Shown in pieces: positions 27,593-36,857 of a DNA stretch of 64,000 bases. Under the pieces are notes generated by a model that did no database searches, was not told the DNA's origin, and saw only the letters and a list, made by a program, of their open reading frames with translations. Source of the DNA: JBHIYN01 sp041984235. Lineage in GTDB: Bacteria > Pseudomonadota > Gammaproteobacteria > Ga0077536. Numbering within the stretch: position 1 is the first letter of the stretch; each line of letters starts with the position of its first letter. The translations under genes and the position numbers were made by a program. The stretch spans positions 62,001 through 126,000 of the forward strand of contig JBHIYN010000008.1 of NCBI GenBank assembly GCA_041984235.1, in the 5' to 3' direction.

Positions 27593-28912
27593 ATGGCCAC
27601 AGCAACCCGCCGAACGACCCCAGCGCGCCAGGCCGCGCGTGCGGTCTTTATCGTCGATGGGGCGCGCACGCCCTTCCTCAAGGCGCGCACCGGCCCGGGG
27701 CCGTTCCGTCCCTCGGATCTCGCGGTGCACGCCGGCCAGGCGCTGCTGGCGCGCCAGCCGTTCGAGCCGGACGCTTTCGACGAGGTCATTCTCGGCTGCA
27801 TCATGCCGGGCCCGGAAGAGGCGAACATCGCGCGCGTGGTCGCGCTCAGGCTCGGCTGCGGCGACCGCGTGCCGGCCTGGACGGTACAACGCAACTGCGC
27901 CACCGGCATGCAGGCGATCGATTCGGCCGCGCGTTCGATTGCGGCGGGACGCGCCGAACTGGTGCTGGCCGGCGGCAGCGAGGCAATGAGCCACGCGCCG
28001 GTGCTGTGGAACGCCGAGATGAGCACCTGGCTGGCGCGCCTGTCGGCGGCGCGCAGTGCGGGCGAGCGTCTCAGGGTGCTGGCCTCGCTGAGGCCCGGTC
28101 ACCTCAAGCCCGTCATCGCCCTGCTGCTCGGCCTCACTGACCCCGTCGTGGGCCTGTCCATGGGGCAGACCGCCGAGGTCATCAGCCGCCGCTACGGCAT
28201 CGACCGCGAGACCATGGACGCCTATGCCGCGCGCAGCCACCAGCGGCTCGCCGCTGCCCAGGCCGAGGGGCGGCTCGACGAGATCGTCCCGCTGCTCGAC
28301 GGTGGCGGTCACGTCCATGATCACGACGACGGCGTGCGCCCCGATTCGAGCGTTGCCAAGCTGGCCAGGCTGAAGCCGTTCTTCGATCGCGAGTTCGGCA
28401 ACGTGACGCCCGGCAACAGCTCGCAGATCACCGACGGCGCGGCGTGGCTGATCCTGGCTTCCGAGCAGGCGGTCAAGGACCACGACCTGCCGGTGCTCGG
28501 CCGCCTGGTCGATTCGCAATGGGCCGGCCTGGACCCGCGCCAGATGGGCTTCGGTCCGGTACACGCCGCGGTGCCGCTGCTCAAGCGGCGACGCGTGGCG
28601 CTGGACAAGGTCGACTACTGGGAAATCAACGAGGCCTTCGCCGGGCAGGTCCTGGCCTGCCTGCGCGCCTTCGAGGACACGCGTTACTGCCGCGACGAGC
28701 TCGGACTACGCAATGCCATGGGCGCCATCGACGAGGCGCAGCTCAACGTCGACGGCGGCGCCATCGCACTCGGACACCCGGTCGGCACCAGCGGCGCGCG
28801 CATCGTGCTGCACCTGCTCAAGGTGCTGGAACAAAAACAGGCACGGCGCGGCGTCGCGGCCATCTGCATCGGAGGCGGGCAGGGCGGTGCCATGCTGCTC
28901 GAACGCACATGA
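27593..28912 (+). CDS. fadI: Acetyl-CoA C-acyltransferase (thiolase) FadI type
   Basis: 439 residues, close to E. coli FadI (436). It performs the thiolytic step of fatty acid beta-oxidation. The nucleophilic cysteine is in VQRNCATGMQAI, the catalytic histidine in ALGHPVGTSGARI, and the second cysteine in ICIGGGQGGAMLLE; EINEAFAGQVLACL is a further thiolase signature. GGGAGA lies upstream of the ATG at 27593. A 166-nt gap with no gene separates it from the permease; its stop overlaps the ATG of fadJ (ATGA). It is unusual that these genes sit inside an ABC importer operon. Confidence 0.9.
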   Translation: MATATRRTTPARQAARAVFIVDGARTPFLKARTGPGPFRPSDLAVHAGQALLARQPFEPDAFDEVILGCIMPGPEEANIARVVALRLGCGDRVPAWTVQRNCATGMQAIDSAARSIAAGRAELVLAGGSEAMSHAPVLWNAEMSTWLARLSAARSAGERLRVLASLRPGHLKPVIALLLGLTDPVVGLSMGQTAEVISRRYGIDRETMDAYAARSHQRLAAAQAEGRLDEIVPLLDGGGHVHDHDDGVRPDSSVAKLARLKPFFDREFGNVTPGNSSQITDGAAWLILASEQAVKDHDLPVLGRLVDSQWAGLDPRQMGFGPVHAAVPLLKRRRVALDKVDYWEINEAFAGQVLACLRAFEDTRYCRDELGLRNAMGAIDEAQLNVDGGAIALGHPVGTSGARIVLHLLKVLEQKQARRGVAAICIGGGQGGAMLLERT

Positions 28913-30993
28913 ACGCACCCGACGACACCCGCGCGGCGATCGATCTTGGCGAAGTCCGGCACTGGCGCCTGGAGCGCGATGCCGAGGATCTCGCCTGGCT
29001 CTGCTTCGACTGCCACGAGACGGCTACCAACACGCTCTCCGCCGCAGTGCTGGAGGAGCTTGCCCGCGCGCTCGACACGATTGCCGGCGAGCACCCGCGC
29101 GGCCTGGTGCTGTGGTCGGCCAAGGCCAACGGCTTCGCCGCCGGCGCCGACATCCGCGAGTTCGACGACATGCTCGACCCGGACGAGACCGCCGAGCGCA
29201 TAGCGACCGTGCACCGCCTGTTCGAGCGCCTAGAGAACTTCGCCTTTCCCACCGTCGCCCGCGTGCATGGCTTCTGCCTCGGCGGCGGTCTCGAGCTGGC
29301 GCTCGCCTGTCGCCACGTGGTCGCCGCGGACGAGCCCTCGACCCGCCTCGGCTTTCCCGAGATCCTGCTCGGCATCCACCCGGGCTTTGGCGGTACGGTG
29401 CGCTCGGTGCGCGACTGCGGCGTCCTGGCGGCCATGGATCTCATGCTCACCGGGCGCTCGGTCAACGCACGCCGCGCGCGTGCGCTGGGGCTGGTCGACC
29501 GCGCGGTGCCGCTGCGTCACCTGGACGCGGCGGCCGCGCACTTCGCGCGCGCACGCCAGCCGCGGCGCACCCTGGCCTGGCACAAGCGCGCGGCCTCGGC
29601 CGCGCCGGCACGGCCGCTGGTGGCGAAGCTGCTGCGCCGCGAAGTGGGCAAGCGCGCGCCGGAGGCACACTACCCGGCGCCGTATGCCCTGATCAACCTG
29701 TGGCGCCGGCACGGCGGTGACGAGCGCGCGATGTACCGCGCCGAGGCGCACTCGATCGCCCGCCTGCTGACTTCCTCGGCGAGCCGCAACCTGGTGCGCC
29801 TGTTCAAGCTGCAGGAGCGCCTGAAGGGGCTGGGCCGCGCCGAGGACGCCGGCGCGTCGCCGCGGCGCGTGCACGTGGTGGGCGCCGGCACCATGGGTGG
29901 CGACATCGCCGCCTGGTGCGCACTGCGTGGCATGCACGTGACCCTGCAGGACCGCGAGCCGCGCTTCATCGCACCGGCCATCGCGCGCGCGGACAAGCTC
30001 TTCCGCCGCCGCATGCGCGACCCTTACCAGCGTCTCGCCGCCGGTGATCGCCTGGTACCGGATTTCAGCGGCGACGGCGCGCGCCGCGCCGACGTCATCA
30101 TCGAGGCCATCATCGAGGACGCCGAGGCCAAGCGTGCGCTGTTCCGCGAGCTCGAGCAGCGTGCGCGCCCGGATGCGCTGCTGGCGACCAATACCTCCAG
30201 TATTCCGCTCGCCGACATCGCTTCCGCGCTGGAGGACCCGGCGCGCCTGGTCGGGATCCATTTCTTCAATCCCGTGGCACAGATGCAGCTGGTCGAGATC
30301 ATCGCCGGCGAGGGCACCGATGCCGGCGCCGCCGCGCGTGCCGCGGCCTTCACCACGGCCATCGATCGGCTGCCGTTGCCGGCGGCGAGCGCGCCCGGCT
30401 TCCTCGTCAACCGGGTACTCTCGCCCTACCTGCAGGAGGCCATGGTCATGCTGGAGGAAGGGCTGCCGGCGCGCTTCATCGACGACGTCGCCAAGCGCTT
30501 TGGCATGCCGATGGGACCGATCGAGCTCGCCGATACGGTTGGTCTCGACATCTGCCTGCACGTCGGCGAGATCCTGTCCGCGGCGTTCGGCGGCGAGGTG
30601 CCGGCGATCCTGAGACGCACGGTTGCCGCGCGCCGGCTCGGGCGCAAGAGCGGCGGCGGCTTCTACGACTACGACAAGGGCAAGCCCACCGGTGGCGGCG
30701 ACGGGCAGGCCAGCGCGGCCGAGGCCGACGTGCGCGATCGCATGGTGCTGCGGCTGTTGAACGAAGCCGTCGCCTGTGTACGCGAGGGCATCGTTGCCGA
30801 TACCGACCTGGTCGACGTCGGCATGGTCTTCGGCACCGGCTTTGCCCCGTTCCGCGGCGGACCACTGCGCTACGCGCGCGACCGCGGCCTGGGCGAGGTG
30901 GTGGCGCGCCTGGAACAGCTTGCCGCGGAGTACGGGGAGCGGTTCGCGCCGGATGCCGGCTGGCAGCAGTTGCAGGCCAACGGCAATGACTGA
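28909..30993 (+). CDS. fadJ: Fatty acid oxidation complex alpha subunit FadJ type
   Basis: 694-residue multifunctional enzyme: N-terminal enoyl-CoA hydratase (about 10-190) and C-terminal 3-hydroxyacyl-CoA dehydrogenase (about 315-690). Hydratase motifs are GFAAGADIREF (oxyanion hole), HGFCLGGGLELALAC (first glutamate) and GFPEILLGIHPGFGGT (second glutamate). The dehydrogenase NAD site is VVGAGTMGGDIAAW, the catalytic region GIHFFNPVAQMQLVEII, and PGFLVNRVLSPYLQEAM follows. It forms the alpha2-beta2 complex with FadI, whose stop it overlaps. Its own stop overlaps the start of the downstream ATPase gene by 8 nt, so the three are translationally linked. Confidence 0.93.
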   Translation: MNAPDDTRAAIDLGEVRHWRLERDAEDLAWLCFDCHETATNTLSAAVLEELARALDTIAGEHPRGLVLWSAKANGFAAGADIREFDDMLDPDETAERIATVHRLFERLENFAFPTVARVHGFCLGGGLELALACRHVVAADEPSTRLGFPEILLGIHPGFGGTVRSVRDCGVLAAMDLMLTGRSVNARRARALGLVDRAVPLRHLDAAAAHFARARQPRRTLAWHKRAASAAPARPLVAKLLRREVGKRAPEAHYPAPYALINLWRRHGGDERAMYRAEAHSIARLLTSSASRNLVRLFKLQERLKGLGRAEDAGASPRRVHVVGAGTMGGDIAAWCALRGMHVTLQDREPRFIAPAIARADKLFRRRMRDPYQRLAAGDRLVPDFSGDGARRADVIIEAIIEDAEAKRALFRELEQRARPDALLATNTSSIPLADIASALEDPARLVGIHFFNPVAQMQLVEIIAGEGTDAGAAARAAAFTTAIDRLPLPAASAPGFLVNRVLSPYLQEAMVMLEEGLPARFIDDVAKRFGMPMGPIELADTVGLDICLHVGEILSAAFGGEVPAILRRTVAARRLGRKSGGGFYDYDKGKPTGGGDGQASAAEADVRDRMVLRLLNEAVACVREGIVADTDLVDVGMVFGTGFAPFRGGPLRYARDRGLGEVVARLEQLAAEYGERFAPDAGWQQLQANGND

Positions 30994-32614
30994 GGCCCTG
31001 CTCGAAGTGCGCGATCTCGCGGTGCACTTCGGCGCCGTCGAGGACCCGGTGCGCGCCGTCGACGGTGTCAGCTTCGAGGTCGGCGCCGGCGAAACGGTGG
31101 TGCTGGTCGGTGAGTCCGGCAGCGGCAAGTCGCTCACCGCGCTCGCCATCGCCCGGCTGCTGCCGCCCGCCGCACGCGTTACGGGCGGTGCCGTGCACCT
31201 CGGCGGAGAGAATCTCTTCCGCCTGCCCGAGCACCGCATGCGTGACATCCGCGGCGCAGCGGTGGGCATGATCTTCCAGGAACCGCAGTCGTCGCTGAAC
31301 CCGGTCATGACCATCGGCGCGCAGATCGGCGAGACCCTGATGCGGCACAAGGGCCTGCGCGGCGCGGCGCTGGAGCGACGCGTGGTGGAGTTGCTCGAAG
31401 CGGTCGGTATCGACGAAGCAGAGCGGCGCATGACCGAGTACCCACACCAGTTCTCCGGGGGCATGAAGCAGCGCGTGATGACCGCGATCGCGCTGTCAGG
31501 TGACCCCGGCCTGCTGATCGCCGACGAGCCGACGACCGCACTGGACGTCACCATCCAGGCCCAGGTGCTGGACCTGATCCGTGCCATCCAGCGCGAGCGC
31601 AACATGGGGATCCTGTTCATTACCCACGACCTCGCCGTCGCCCACCGGGTTGCCGATCGCGTGGTGGTGATGAAGGAAGGTCGTATCGTCGAATCCGGTA
31701 CCCGCGATGCCTTCTACAGTGCCCCGCAGCACGCGTATTCGAAGCAATTGTTCGCCGCCCTGCCGAGCTGGGAGAAGCGCGTGCAGGAAGGCAACGCACC
31801 GGACACGGGCGCCCGCGACACCATCCTCACGGTGCGCGACCTGAAAGTCTGGTTCCCGATCCGGCGCGGCGTGTTCCGGCGCACGGTGGGTTACGTCAAG
31901 GCGGTCGACGGCGTCGACCTGGCCGTGGAGCAGGGACGCACGCTGGCCGTGGTCGGTGAGTCCGGTTCGGGCAAGACCACCATGGGCAAGGGCATCCTGC
32001 AGCTGCTCGACGAGGCCGACGGTCACGTCGAGTACCAGGGACAGGACCTGGCTGCGCTGGATGCGGCGACCCTGAGACGCTACCGCAGCGACCTGCAGGT
32101 CATCTTCCAGGATCCGTATTCCTCGATGAATCCGCGCATGATGGTGGGCGACATTATCAAGGAAGGCATGCTGGCGCAGGGTATTGGTGCTGATCGCGCC
32201 GCGCGCGATCGGCGCGTGGCCGAGCTGCTCGACCAGGTCGGCCTCGAGCAGGCGCATGCGCTGCGCTACCCGCACGAGTTCTCGGGTGGCCAGCGCCAGC
32301 GCATCTGCATTGCACGCGCGCTCGCGGTCGATCCCCGCCTGATCGTCTGCGACGAGCCGACCAGCGCGCTCGATGTATCGGTGCAGGCGCAAATCCTCGA
32401 CCTCCTGCGTGACCTGCAGCAGCGGCTCGGGCTGACCTACCTGTTCGTCACCCACAATATCGGCGTGGTCGCCTACCTCGCGCATCGCGTTGCGGTGATG
32501 TACCAGGGCCGTATCGTCGAGCACGGCGACGTCGAGCAGGTGCTGCACCGGCCGCAGCACGAGTACACGCGCAGGCTGCTCGCCGCGGTACCCACCATCA
32601 GCGACGCCGCCTGA
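30986..32614 (+). CDS. ABC transporter ATPase with two nucleotide-binding domains (YejF type)
   Basis: 542 residues containing two fused ABC domains, as in YejF (529 residues). Domain 1 (about 3-265): Walker A VGESGSGKSLTA, signature FSGGMKQR, Walker B LLIADEPTTALD. Domain 2 (about 283-540): Walker A VGESGSGKTTMG, signature FSGGQRQR, Walker B LIVCDEPTSALD. Both ends have the oligopeptide-family extension (LFAALPSWE, RRLLAAVPT). The ATG at 30986 lies within the fadJ 3' end. It most likely powers the binding protein-permease set at 22871-27426, from which it is separated by fadI-fadJ. Confidence 0.93.
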   Translation: MTEALLEVRDLAVHFGAVEDPVRAVDGVSFEVGAGETVVLVGESGSGKSLTALAIARLLPPAARVTGGAVHLGGENLFRLPEHRMRDIRGAAVGMIFQEPQSSLNPVMTIGAQIGETLMRHKGLRGAALERRVVELLEAVGIDEAERRMTEYPHQFSGGMKQRVMTAIALSGDPGLLIADEPTTALDVTIQAQVLDLIRAIQRERNMGILFITHDLAVAHRVADRVVVMKEGRIVESGTRDAFYSAPQHAYSKQLFAALPSWEKRVQEGNAPDTGARDTILTVRDLKVWFPIRRGVFRRTVGYVKAVDGVDLAVEQGRTLAVVGESGSGKTTMGKGILQLLDEADGHVEYQGQDLAALDAATLRRYRSDLQVIFQDPYSSMNPRMMVGDIIKEGMLAQGIGADRAARDRRVAELLDQVGLEQAHALRYPHEFSGGQRQRICIARALAVDPRLIVCDEPTSALDVSVQAQILDLLRDLQQRLGLTYLFVTHNIGVVAYLAHRVAVMYQGRIVEHGDVEQVLHRPQHEYTRRLLAAVPTISDAA

Positions 32615-32708
32615 GGGTGGTCCGGCACGCTCGCGCAGGCGCACGCGTCGCCGCGGGGGCTGGCGATCCGGTTTCCGCCCCGCGCGCCACGCCGCGCTTA
32701 CCACGAAC

Positions 32709-34124
32709 GTGAGCGATTCCGCACCCGCCGGCGAGCGTGCGGCCGCGCGGCGGTGTGGCGGGTGTACGTGGACGGATCGCGCGCTGCTGCGCCACGATCT
32801 CGGCGCCATCGGCCGCATTGGACTGCCGCTGATCCTGAACAACGTCTCCAGCATCGGCGTCAACGTTGCCGATACCCTGATGGCCTCCAGCCTCGGCGCG
32901 ACCCAGCTTGCCGCCGTCGCCATCGGATCCGGGATCTGGATCTCGCTGTTCCTGCTCGGGCTCGGCGTGATCATGGCGCTGGGGCCTACCGTCGCGCAGC
33001 ACTTCGGTGGCGGGCGTTTCGACGCCATCGGCCACGATACCCGCCAGGGCTTCTGGTTGGCCGGGATCGTCGCTGCCGTGGTCATCGTCGTAATGCGCTC
33101 GTGCGAGCCGCTGCTGCGCGCGATGGGTATCGAGCCGGCGGTGTGCATCCTCGCCCAGGGCTACCTCGACGCGCTGTCCTTCGGCGTGCTCGGCGCCTAC
33201 AGCTACCACGTACTCAAGCAGATGAGTGAAGGCGTGGGGCGCACGGTGCCGATCATGGTGGTGATGGGCGCGACGCTGCCGCTCAACGTCGCGCTCAACT
33301 ACGTGCTCATGTTCGGCCATTTCGGGGTGCCGCCGCTGGGCGCGGTCGGCTGCGGGCTCGGCAACGGCATCATGCTGTGGCTGATGTTCGTGAGCCTGGC
33401 GCTGTACACCACGCGCTCGCGCCACTATGCCCGCTTCGGCCTGCGCCGCGCCTGGGCGCGGCCGGATACCGCGGCGCTGGCGCGGCTCACCGCGCTGGGC
33501 GTCCCGATCGGGCTCTCGTTGTTCCTGCAGTCGGGGCTCTTCACCACCGTCGCGCTGATGATGGGGGCGCTGGGCACGGCCGCGGTCGCCGCGCACCAGG
33601 TGGTGCTGAACTACTCCGGGCTGGTCTTCATGGCGCCGCTCGGCTTCGGCATGGCGCTGACGGTGTGCGTCGGCCAGGCGGTCGGGCGTGGTGACGCGGC
33701 CGCCGCCGCGCGCATCGGCTATACCGGCATCGTGCTATGCGGCACGGTCGCCCTGGTCGCGGCGCTGAGCACGGCCCTGCTCGCGGAGACCATTACCGCC
33801 GTATACACCGACGACGCGGCCGTTGCTGCGCTGGCCGTGCGCCTGTTCCTGATCGCCGCGGTACTGCAGCTCGGCGACGGCGTGCAGGTCGCCGCGGCGT
33901 TCGCGCTGCGCGGCCTGAAGGACACGCGTGTGCCGCTGCTGATCAACGGCCTCAACTACTGGGGCATCGGCTTCGGGCTCGCCTGGCTGCTCGGCATCGC
34001 ACTCGGGCAGGGCGCGGCCGGTGTCTGGATCGGGCTCGCCACCGCGCTGTGCAGCGCCGGCGTGCTGCTGGTGTTGCGCTTCCGGGTGGTGACGCGGCGG
34101 CTGCAGGCCGCGGCGGGCGTCTGA
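32709..34124 (+). CDS. MATE family multidrug efflux transporter
   Basis: 471 residues with about twelve transmembrane helices in two MatE repeats (about 30-190 and 255-415). It begins after a short cysteine-bearing hydrophilic N-terminus with GAIGRIGLPLILNNVSSIGVN, a typical first-helix segment. Later segments include GLGVIMALGPTVAQHFGGGR and MAPLGFGMALTVCVGQAVGRG. MATE proteins export cationic drugs and metabolites with Na+ or H+. The start is GTG at 32709; an internal ATG would remove conserved sequence. It is 94 nt from the ABC ATPase and could be read from its own promoter. Confidence 0.92.
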   Translation: MSDSAPAGERAAARRCGGCTWTDRALLRHDLGAIGRIGLPLILNNVSSIGVNVADTLMASSLGATQLAAVAIGSGIWISLFLLGLGVIMALGPTVAQHFGGGRFDAIGHDTRQGFWLAGIVAAVVIVVMRSCEPLLRAMGIEPAVCILAQGYLDALSFGVLGAYSYHVLKQMSEGVGRTVPIMVVMGATLPLNVALNYVLMFGHFGVPPLGAVGCGLGNGIMLWLMFVSLALYTTRSRHYARFGLRRAWARPDTAALARLTALGVPIGLSLFLQSGLFTTVALMMGALGTAAVAAHQVVLNYSGLVFMAPLGFGMALTVCVGQAVGRGDAAAAARIGYTGIVLCGTVALVAALSTALLAETITAVYTDDAAVAALAVRLFLIAAVLQLGDGVQVAAAFALRGLKDTRVPLLINGLNYWGIGFGLAWLLGIALGQGAAGVWIGLATALCSAGVLLVLRFRVVTRRLQAAAGV

Positions 34125-34133
34125 GCGCGGGGC

Positions 34134-34547
34134 TCAGGTGTCCACGGTGTGCTCGATGATCTGGACCTTGCGCGCGTCGAAGGCGATGTAGTCCCTGATG
34201 GCCGCGGCACGGTCGATGGTGCGATCGTAGGACCACGCCACGTTCTCCACCCGCCCGCCGGCGGTAACGCCGTCGAAGTACTCGGTATCGCCCTTCAGCG
34301 GGCAATGGCTGGTCTTCTCGCTGCGCACCAGGTGATCCATGGCGACGTCCTCGCGCGGGAAGTAGATCACCGGGTCGTAGACGTCGTAGGCGACCTCCTT
34401 GAGCTTTAGCGCACGCGTGCTGCGTGCGAGCTCGGTGTCGCCGAGCGTGGCGGTGATGGTATGGGTCGGCTCCGCGATCCGCATGAAGTGGCGCGCGTCG
34501 GCCGGGTTGTGGATGGCGTTCTTGACCAGGGTAACGGCTTCGGACAT
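34134..34547 (-). CDS. DUF427 domain protein
   Basis: A 137-residue single-domain protein. DUF427 motifs are visible: TLGDTELARSTRALKLKE, DPVIYFPREDVAMDHLVRS, TSHCPLKGDTEYF and NVAWSYDRTIDRAAAIRDYIAFDARKVQI. The family is small, soluble and of unknown activity, often linked to stress genes. GAGGAG is 6 nt from the ATG. It is divergent from the nitroreductase gene (about 114 nt between starts). Confidence 0.9.
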   Translation of the reverse strand: MSEAVTLVKNAIHNPADARHFMRIAEPTHTITATLGDTELARSTRALKLKEVAYDVYDPVIYFPREDVAMDHLVRSEKTSHCPLKGDTEYFDGVTAGGRVENVAWSYDRTIDRAAAIRDYIAFDARKVQIIEHTVDT

Positions 34548-34661
34548 GCGTGGCTCCTCGTGCGTGGCGCTGCTGGAGCGAGTGTAACGCGTCCGCGCGG
34601 TGCGCGGGCGGCCCTCCCGGGGTTGCTAGAATCGGTAGCCCCGAACGAGCGGAGGCGAAAG

Positions 34662-35315
34662 TTGAGCACCCTGAACCTGAGCGTCGACGAAGTCCTGACC
34701 ACCACCCGCGCGGTGCGCAAGCGCCTCGATTTCGACCGCCCGGTGCCCTGGGAGCTGGTGCGCGAGTGCCTGGAGCTCGCGGTGCAGTCGCCGACCGGCT
34801 CGGTCGGCCAGTTCTGGCAGTTCGTGCTGGTCGACGATGCCGCCAAGCGTGCCGCGCTGGGTGAGCTCTACCGCCGTGCGTGGCCGGACTACAAGGCTTC
34901 CGCGCATTCCATCTACAACCTGCACCAGGGCGACGACAGCATGACCGAGGTCGCCGCGCGCGCCGGCGCCTCGGCCGAGTACCTGGCGGCGAACATGGGC
35001 CGCGCGCCGTGGCTCATGGTGGCCCTGGTCGCCGGGCGCTACGATGACCCCAGCCCGGCGGTGCAGGCGGGCATCTACGGCTCCATTCTGCCGGCCGTGT
35101 GGAGCTTCATGCTGGCCGCGCGCGAGCGCGCGCTGGGCACCTGCTGGACCACCATTCACCTGCGCTACGAGAAGGAGGCGGCCGGCATCCTCGGCATTCC
35201 CTTCGATCAGTTCACGCAGGTTGCGCTGGTGCCGATCGCCTACACGAAGGGCACCACCTTCCGCGCCGCGCCGCGCAAGGACCTCGACCGGTTCATCCAC
35301 CGCAACGGCTGGTAG
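34662..35315 (+). CDS. Nitroreductase-family flavoprotein
   Basis: 217 residues, the size of FMN-dependent nitroreductases. TTRAVRKRLDFDRPVPWELV is the N-terminal FMN-phosphate site (RxxR), LAVQSPTGSVGQFWQFVLVDD the second, and ALGTCWTTIHLR and VPIAYTKGTTF the C-terminal part. These enzymes reduce nitro compounds, quinones or enones with NAD(P)H. The start is a TTG at 34662 with GGAGG 7 nt upstream. No substrate can be assigned. Confidence 0.88.
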   Translation: MSTLNLSVDEVLTTTRAVRKRLDFDRPVPWELVRECLELAVQSPTGSVGQFWQFVLVDDAAKRAALGELYRRAWPDYKASAHSIYNLHQGDDSMTEVAARAGASAEYLAANMGRAPWLMVALVAGRYDDPSPAVQAGIYGSILPAVWSFMLAARERALGTCWTTIHLRYEKEAAGILGIPFDQFTQVALVPIAYTKGTTFRAAPRKDLDRFIHRNGW

Positions 35316-35319
35316 GCGC

Positions 35320-36816
35320 TCAGCCCGCGCGGCGCAGCACGCGCCCCGGCCGCGCCCTGGTGGGGCGGTCGTTGCGTACCACCGCGACGCCGTTGACCCA
35401 CACGCCGGTGATGCCCCGCGGGTAGCGGTTGGGCTGCTCCCAGGTGCCGCAGTCGATGATCGTGCGCGGATCGAACAGGGTCAGGTCGGCCAGCGCACCT
35501 TCGGCGATCACGCCGCGCCCGGTGAGCCCGAACTTGTGCGCGGGGAAGCCGGTCATGCGGTGGATGGCGGTGGCGAGATCGAGCACGCCTAGATCGCGCG
35601 CGTAATGACCGAGCACGCGCGCAAAGCTGTTGTAGAGGCGCGGGTGGGGGTGGCCGTCCAGGGTCGGGATGCCGTCCGAGCCGATCATGGTCGAGGCGTG
35701 ACGCAGCACCTGTTGCACGTCGTCCTCGCTCATCATGTGAAGGATGGCGGTGGCACCCGGCGCGTCGCGTACGACAGCTTCCGCCGCGTCACGCGGCGGC
35801 AGGCCGAGCGTGGCGCTGAGCGCCTCGATGCTGCGGCCCTCCCACTCGGCGTGGCCGGGTGCCGCGGCGACGATGACGTCGGCCGGCGTGACCACGCCGA
35901 TGCCGTGGCCCGCTGCCGCCGCATCGAAGGCGCCGTTGTCGAGCACGGCGGCCAGCATCGTGCTGCCGGCGGTATAGGGATACTGGTCGGCATGCACCGC
36001 TTCGCCGCGCGCTTGCGCGGCCTCGATCAGTGCCAGTGAGCGCGCGACCAGGCCCCAGTTGTCACGCCCTGACGCCTTGTGGTGCGAGATCTGTACGGGC
36101 ACCCCGGCGCGCGCACCGATCTCGATCGCCTCGGCGACTGCTGCCAGAAGACCCGCGGCCTCGTCGCGCAGGTGAGAGGCATAGAGCGCGCCGCTGCCGC
36201 GCATCCCGCTGGCAAGCTCGACCAGCTCGTCGGTCGCCGCGTAACGCCCGGGCTCGTAGATGAGACCACTGGAGAGCCCGAGCACACCGGCCTCCAGCGC
36301 CTCGCCGAGCAGGTCCTTCATGTGCGACAGCTCGGCTGCCGTCGGCTCCCTTTGAGCACGGTCCATCGCCGCCAGGCGCAGCGTGCCGTGGCCGGCGAGC
36401 ACGCCGATGTTGACTGCCGGTGGCGCGGCCTCCAACGCCGCCGTGTAACCGGCGTGGCCCGAATAGGGTGCGATGTCCGCGCCCGGCGCCAGGGCGCCGA
36501 CCATCTCCATCGCCTGTGGGTAGGGCGCCGGGCCGAAGCCGCAGTTGCCGACGATGCAGGTGGTGACGCCGCCGCGTGTTTTGAACGCCATGTCCGGGTG
36601 CTGCAGGGCGGCGAAATCGTCGTGGGTATGGACGTCGATGAACCCGGGCGCGAGCGCGAGCCGCGTCGCGGCAATCTCCTCGCGCGCGTCGGCGCCGTCG
36701 AGGCTGCCGATGGCGGCAATGCGATCGGCACTGACGCCGACGTCGGCCGCGTACGGCGCGCCGCCACCGCCGTCGTAGATCTCGGCGCCGCGAAAGAGCA
36801 GGTCGAAGCGTGGCAT
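35320..36816 (-). CDS. N-acyl-D-amino-acid deacylase-type amidohydrolase
   Basis: 498 residues of the amidohydrolase superfamily, D-aminoacylase subgroup. Zinc ligands HxH are in IDVHTHDDFA; the metal-bridging cysteine is in IVGNCGFGPAP. YASHLRDEA and VQISHHKASG carry further histidines, and TMIGSDGIPTLDGHPHPRLY carries the catalytic aspartate. The C-terminal GALADLTLFDP is the small beta-domain. Such enzymes remove acyl groups from N-acyl-D-amino acids. The ATG at 36816 is in a good family position. The gene ends convergently with the nitroreductase gene. Confidence 0.88.
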   Translation of the reverse strand: MPRFDLLFRGAEIYDGGGGAPYAADVGVSADRIAAIGSLDGADAREEIAATRLALAPGFIDVHTHDDFAALQHPDMAFKTRGGVTTCIVGNCGFGPAPYPQAMEMVGALAPGADIAPYSGHAGYTAALEAAPPAVNIGVLAGHGTLRLAAMDRAQREPTAAELSHMKDLLGEALEAGVLGLSSGLIYEPGRYAATDELVELASGMRGSGALYASHLRDEAAGLLAAVAEAIEIGARAGVPVQISHHKASGRDNWGLVARSLALIEAAQARGEAVHADQYPYTAGSTMLAAVLDNGAFDAAAAGHGIGVVTPADVIVAAAPGHAEWEGRSIEALSATLGLPPRDAAEAVVRDAPGATAILHMMSEDDVQQVLRHASTMIGSDGIPTLDGHPHPRLYNSFARVLGHYARDLGVLDLATAIHRMTGFPAHKFGLTGRGVIAEGALADLTLFDPRTIIDCGTWEQPNRYPRGITGVWVNGVAVVRNDRPTRARPGRVLRRAG

Positions 36817-36857
36817 CGGCGAGTGGCGGGCGTCCGGTGCCGGCGCGCCCGTGTGCC

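Noticed and set aside
29230..31620. A 796-residue open frame on the minus strand opposite fadJ and the ABC ATPase
   Set aside because: High-GC antisense artefact. The plus-strand genes have complete motifs throughout, and the antisense protein shows none.
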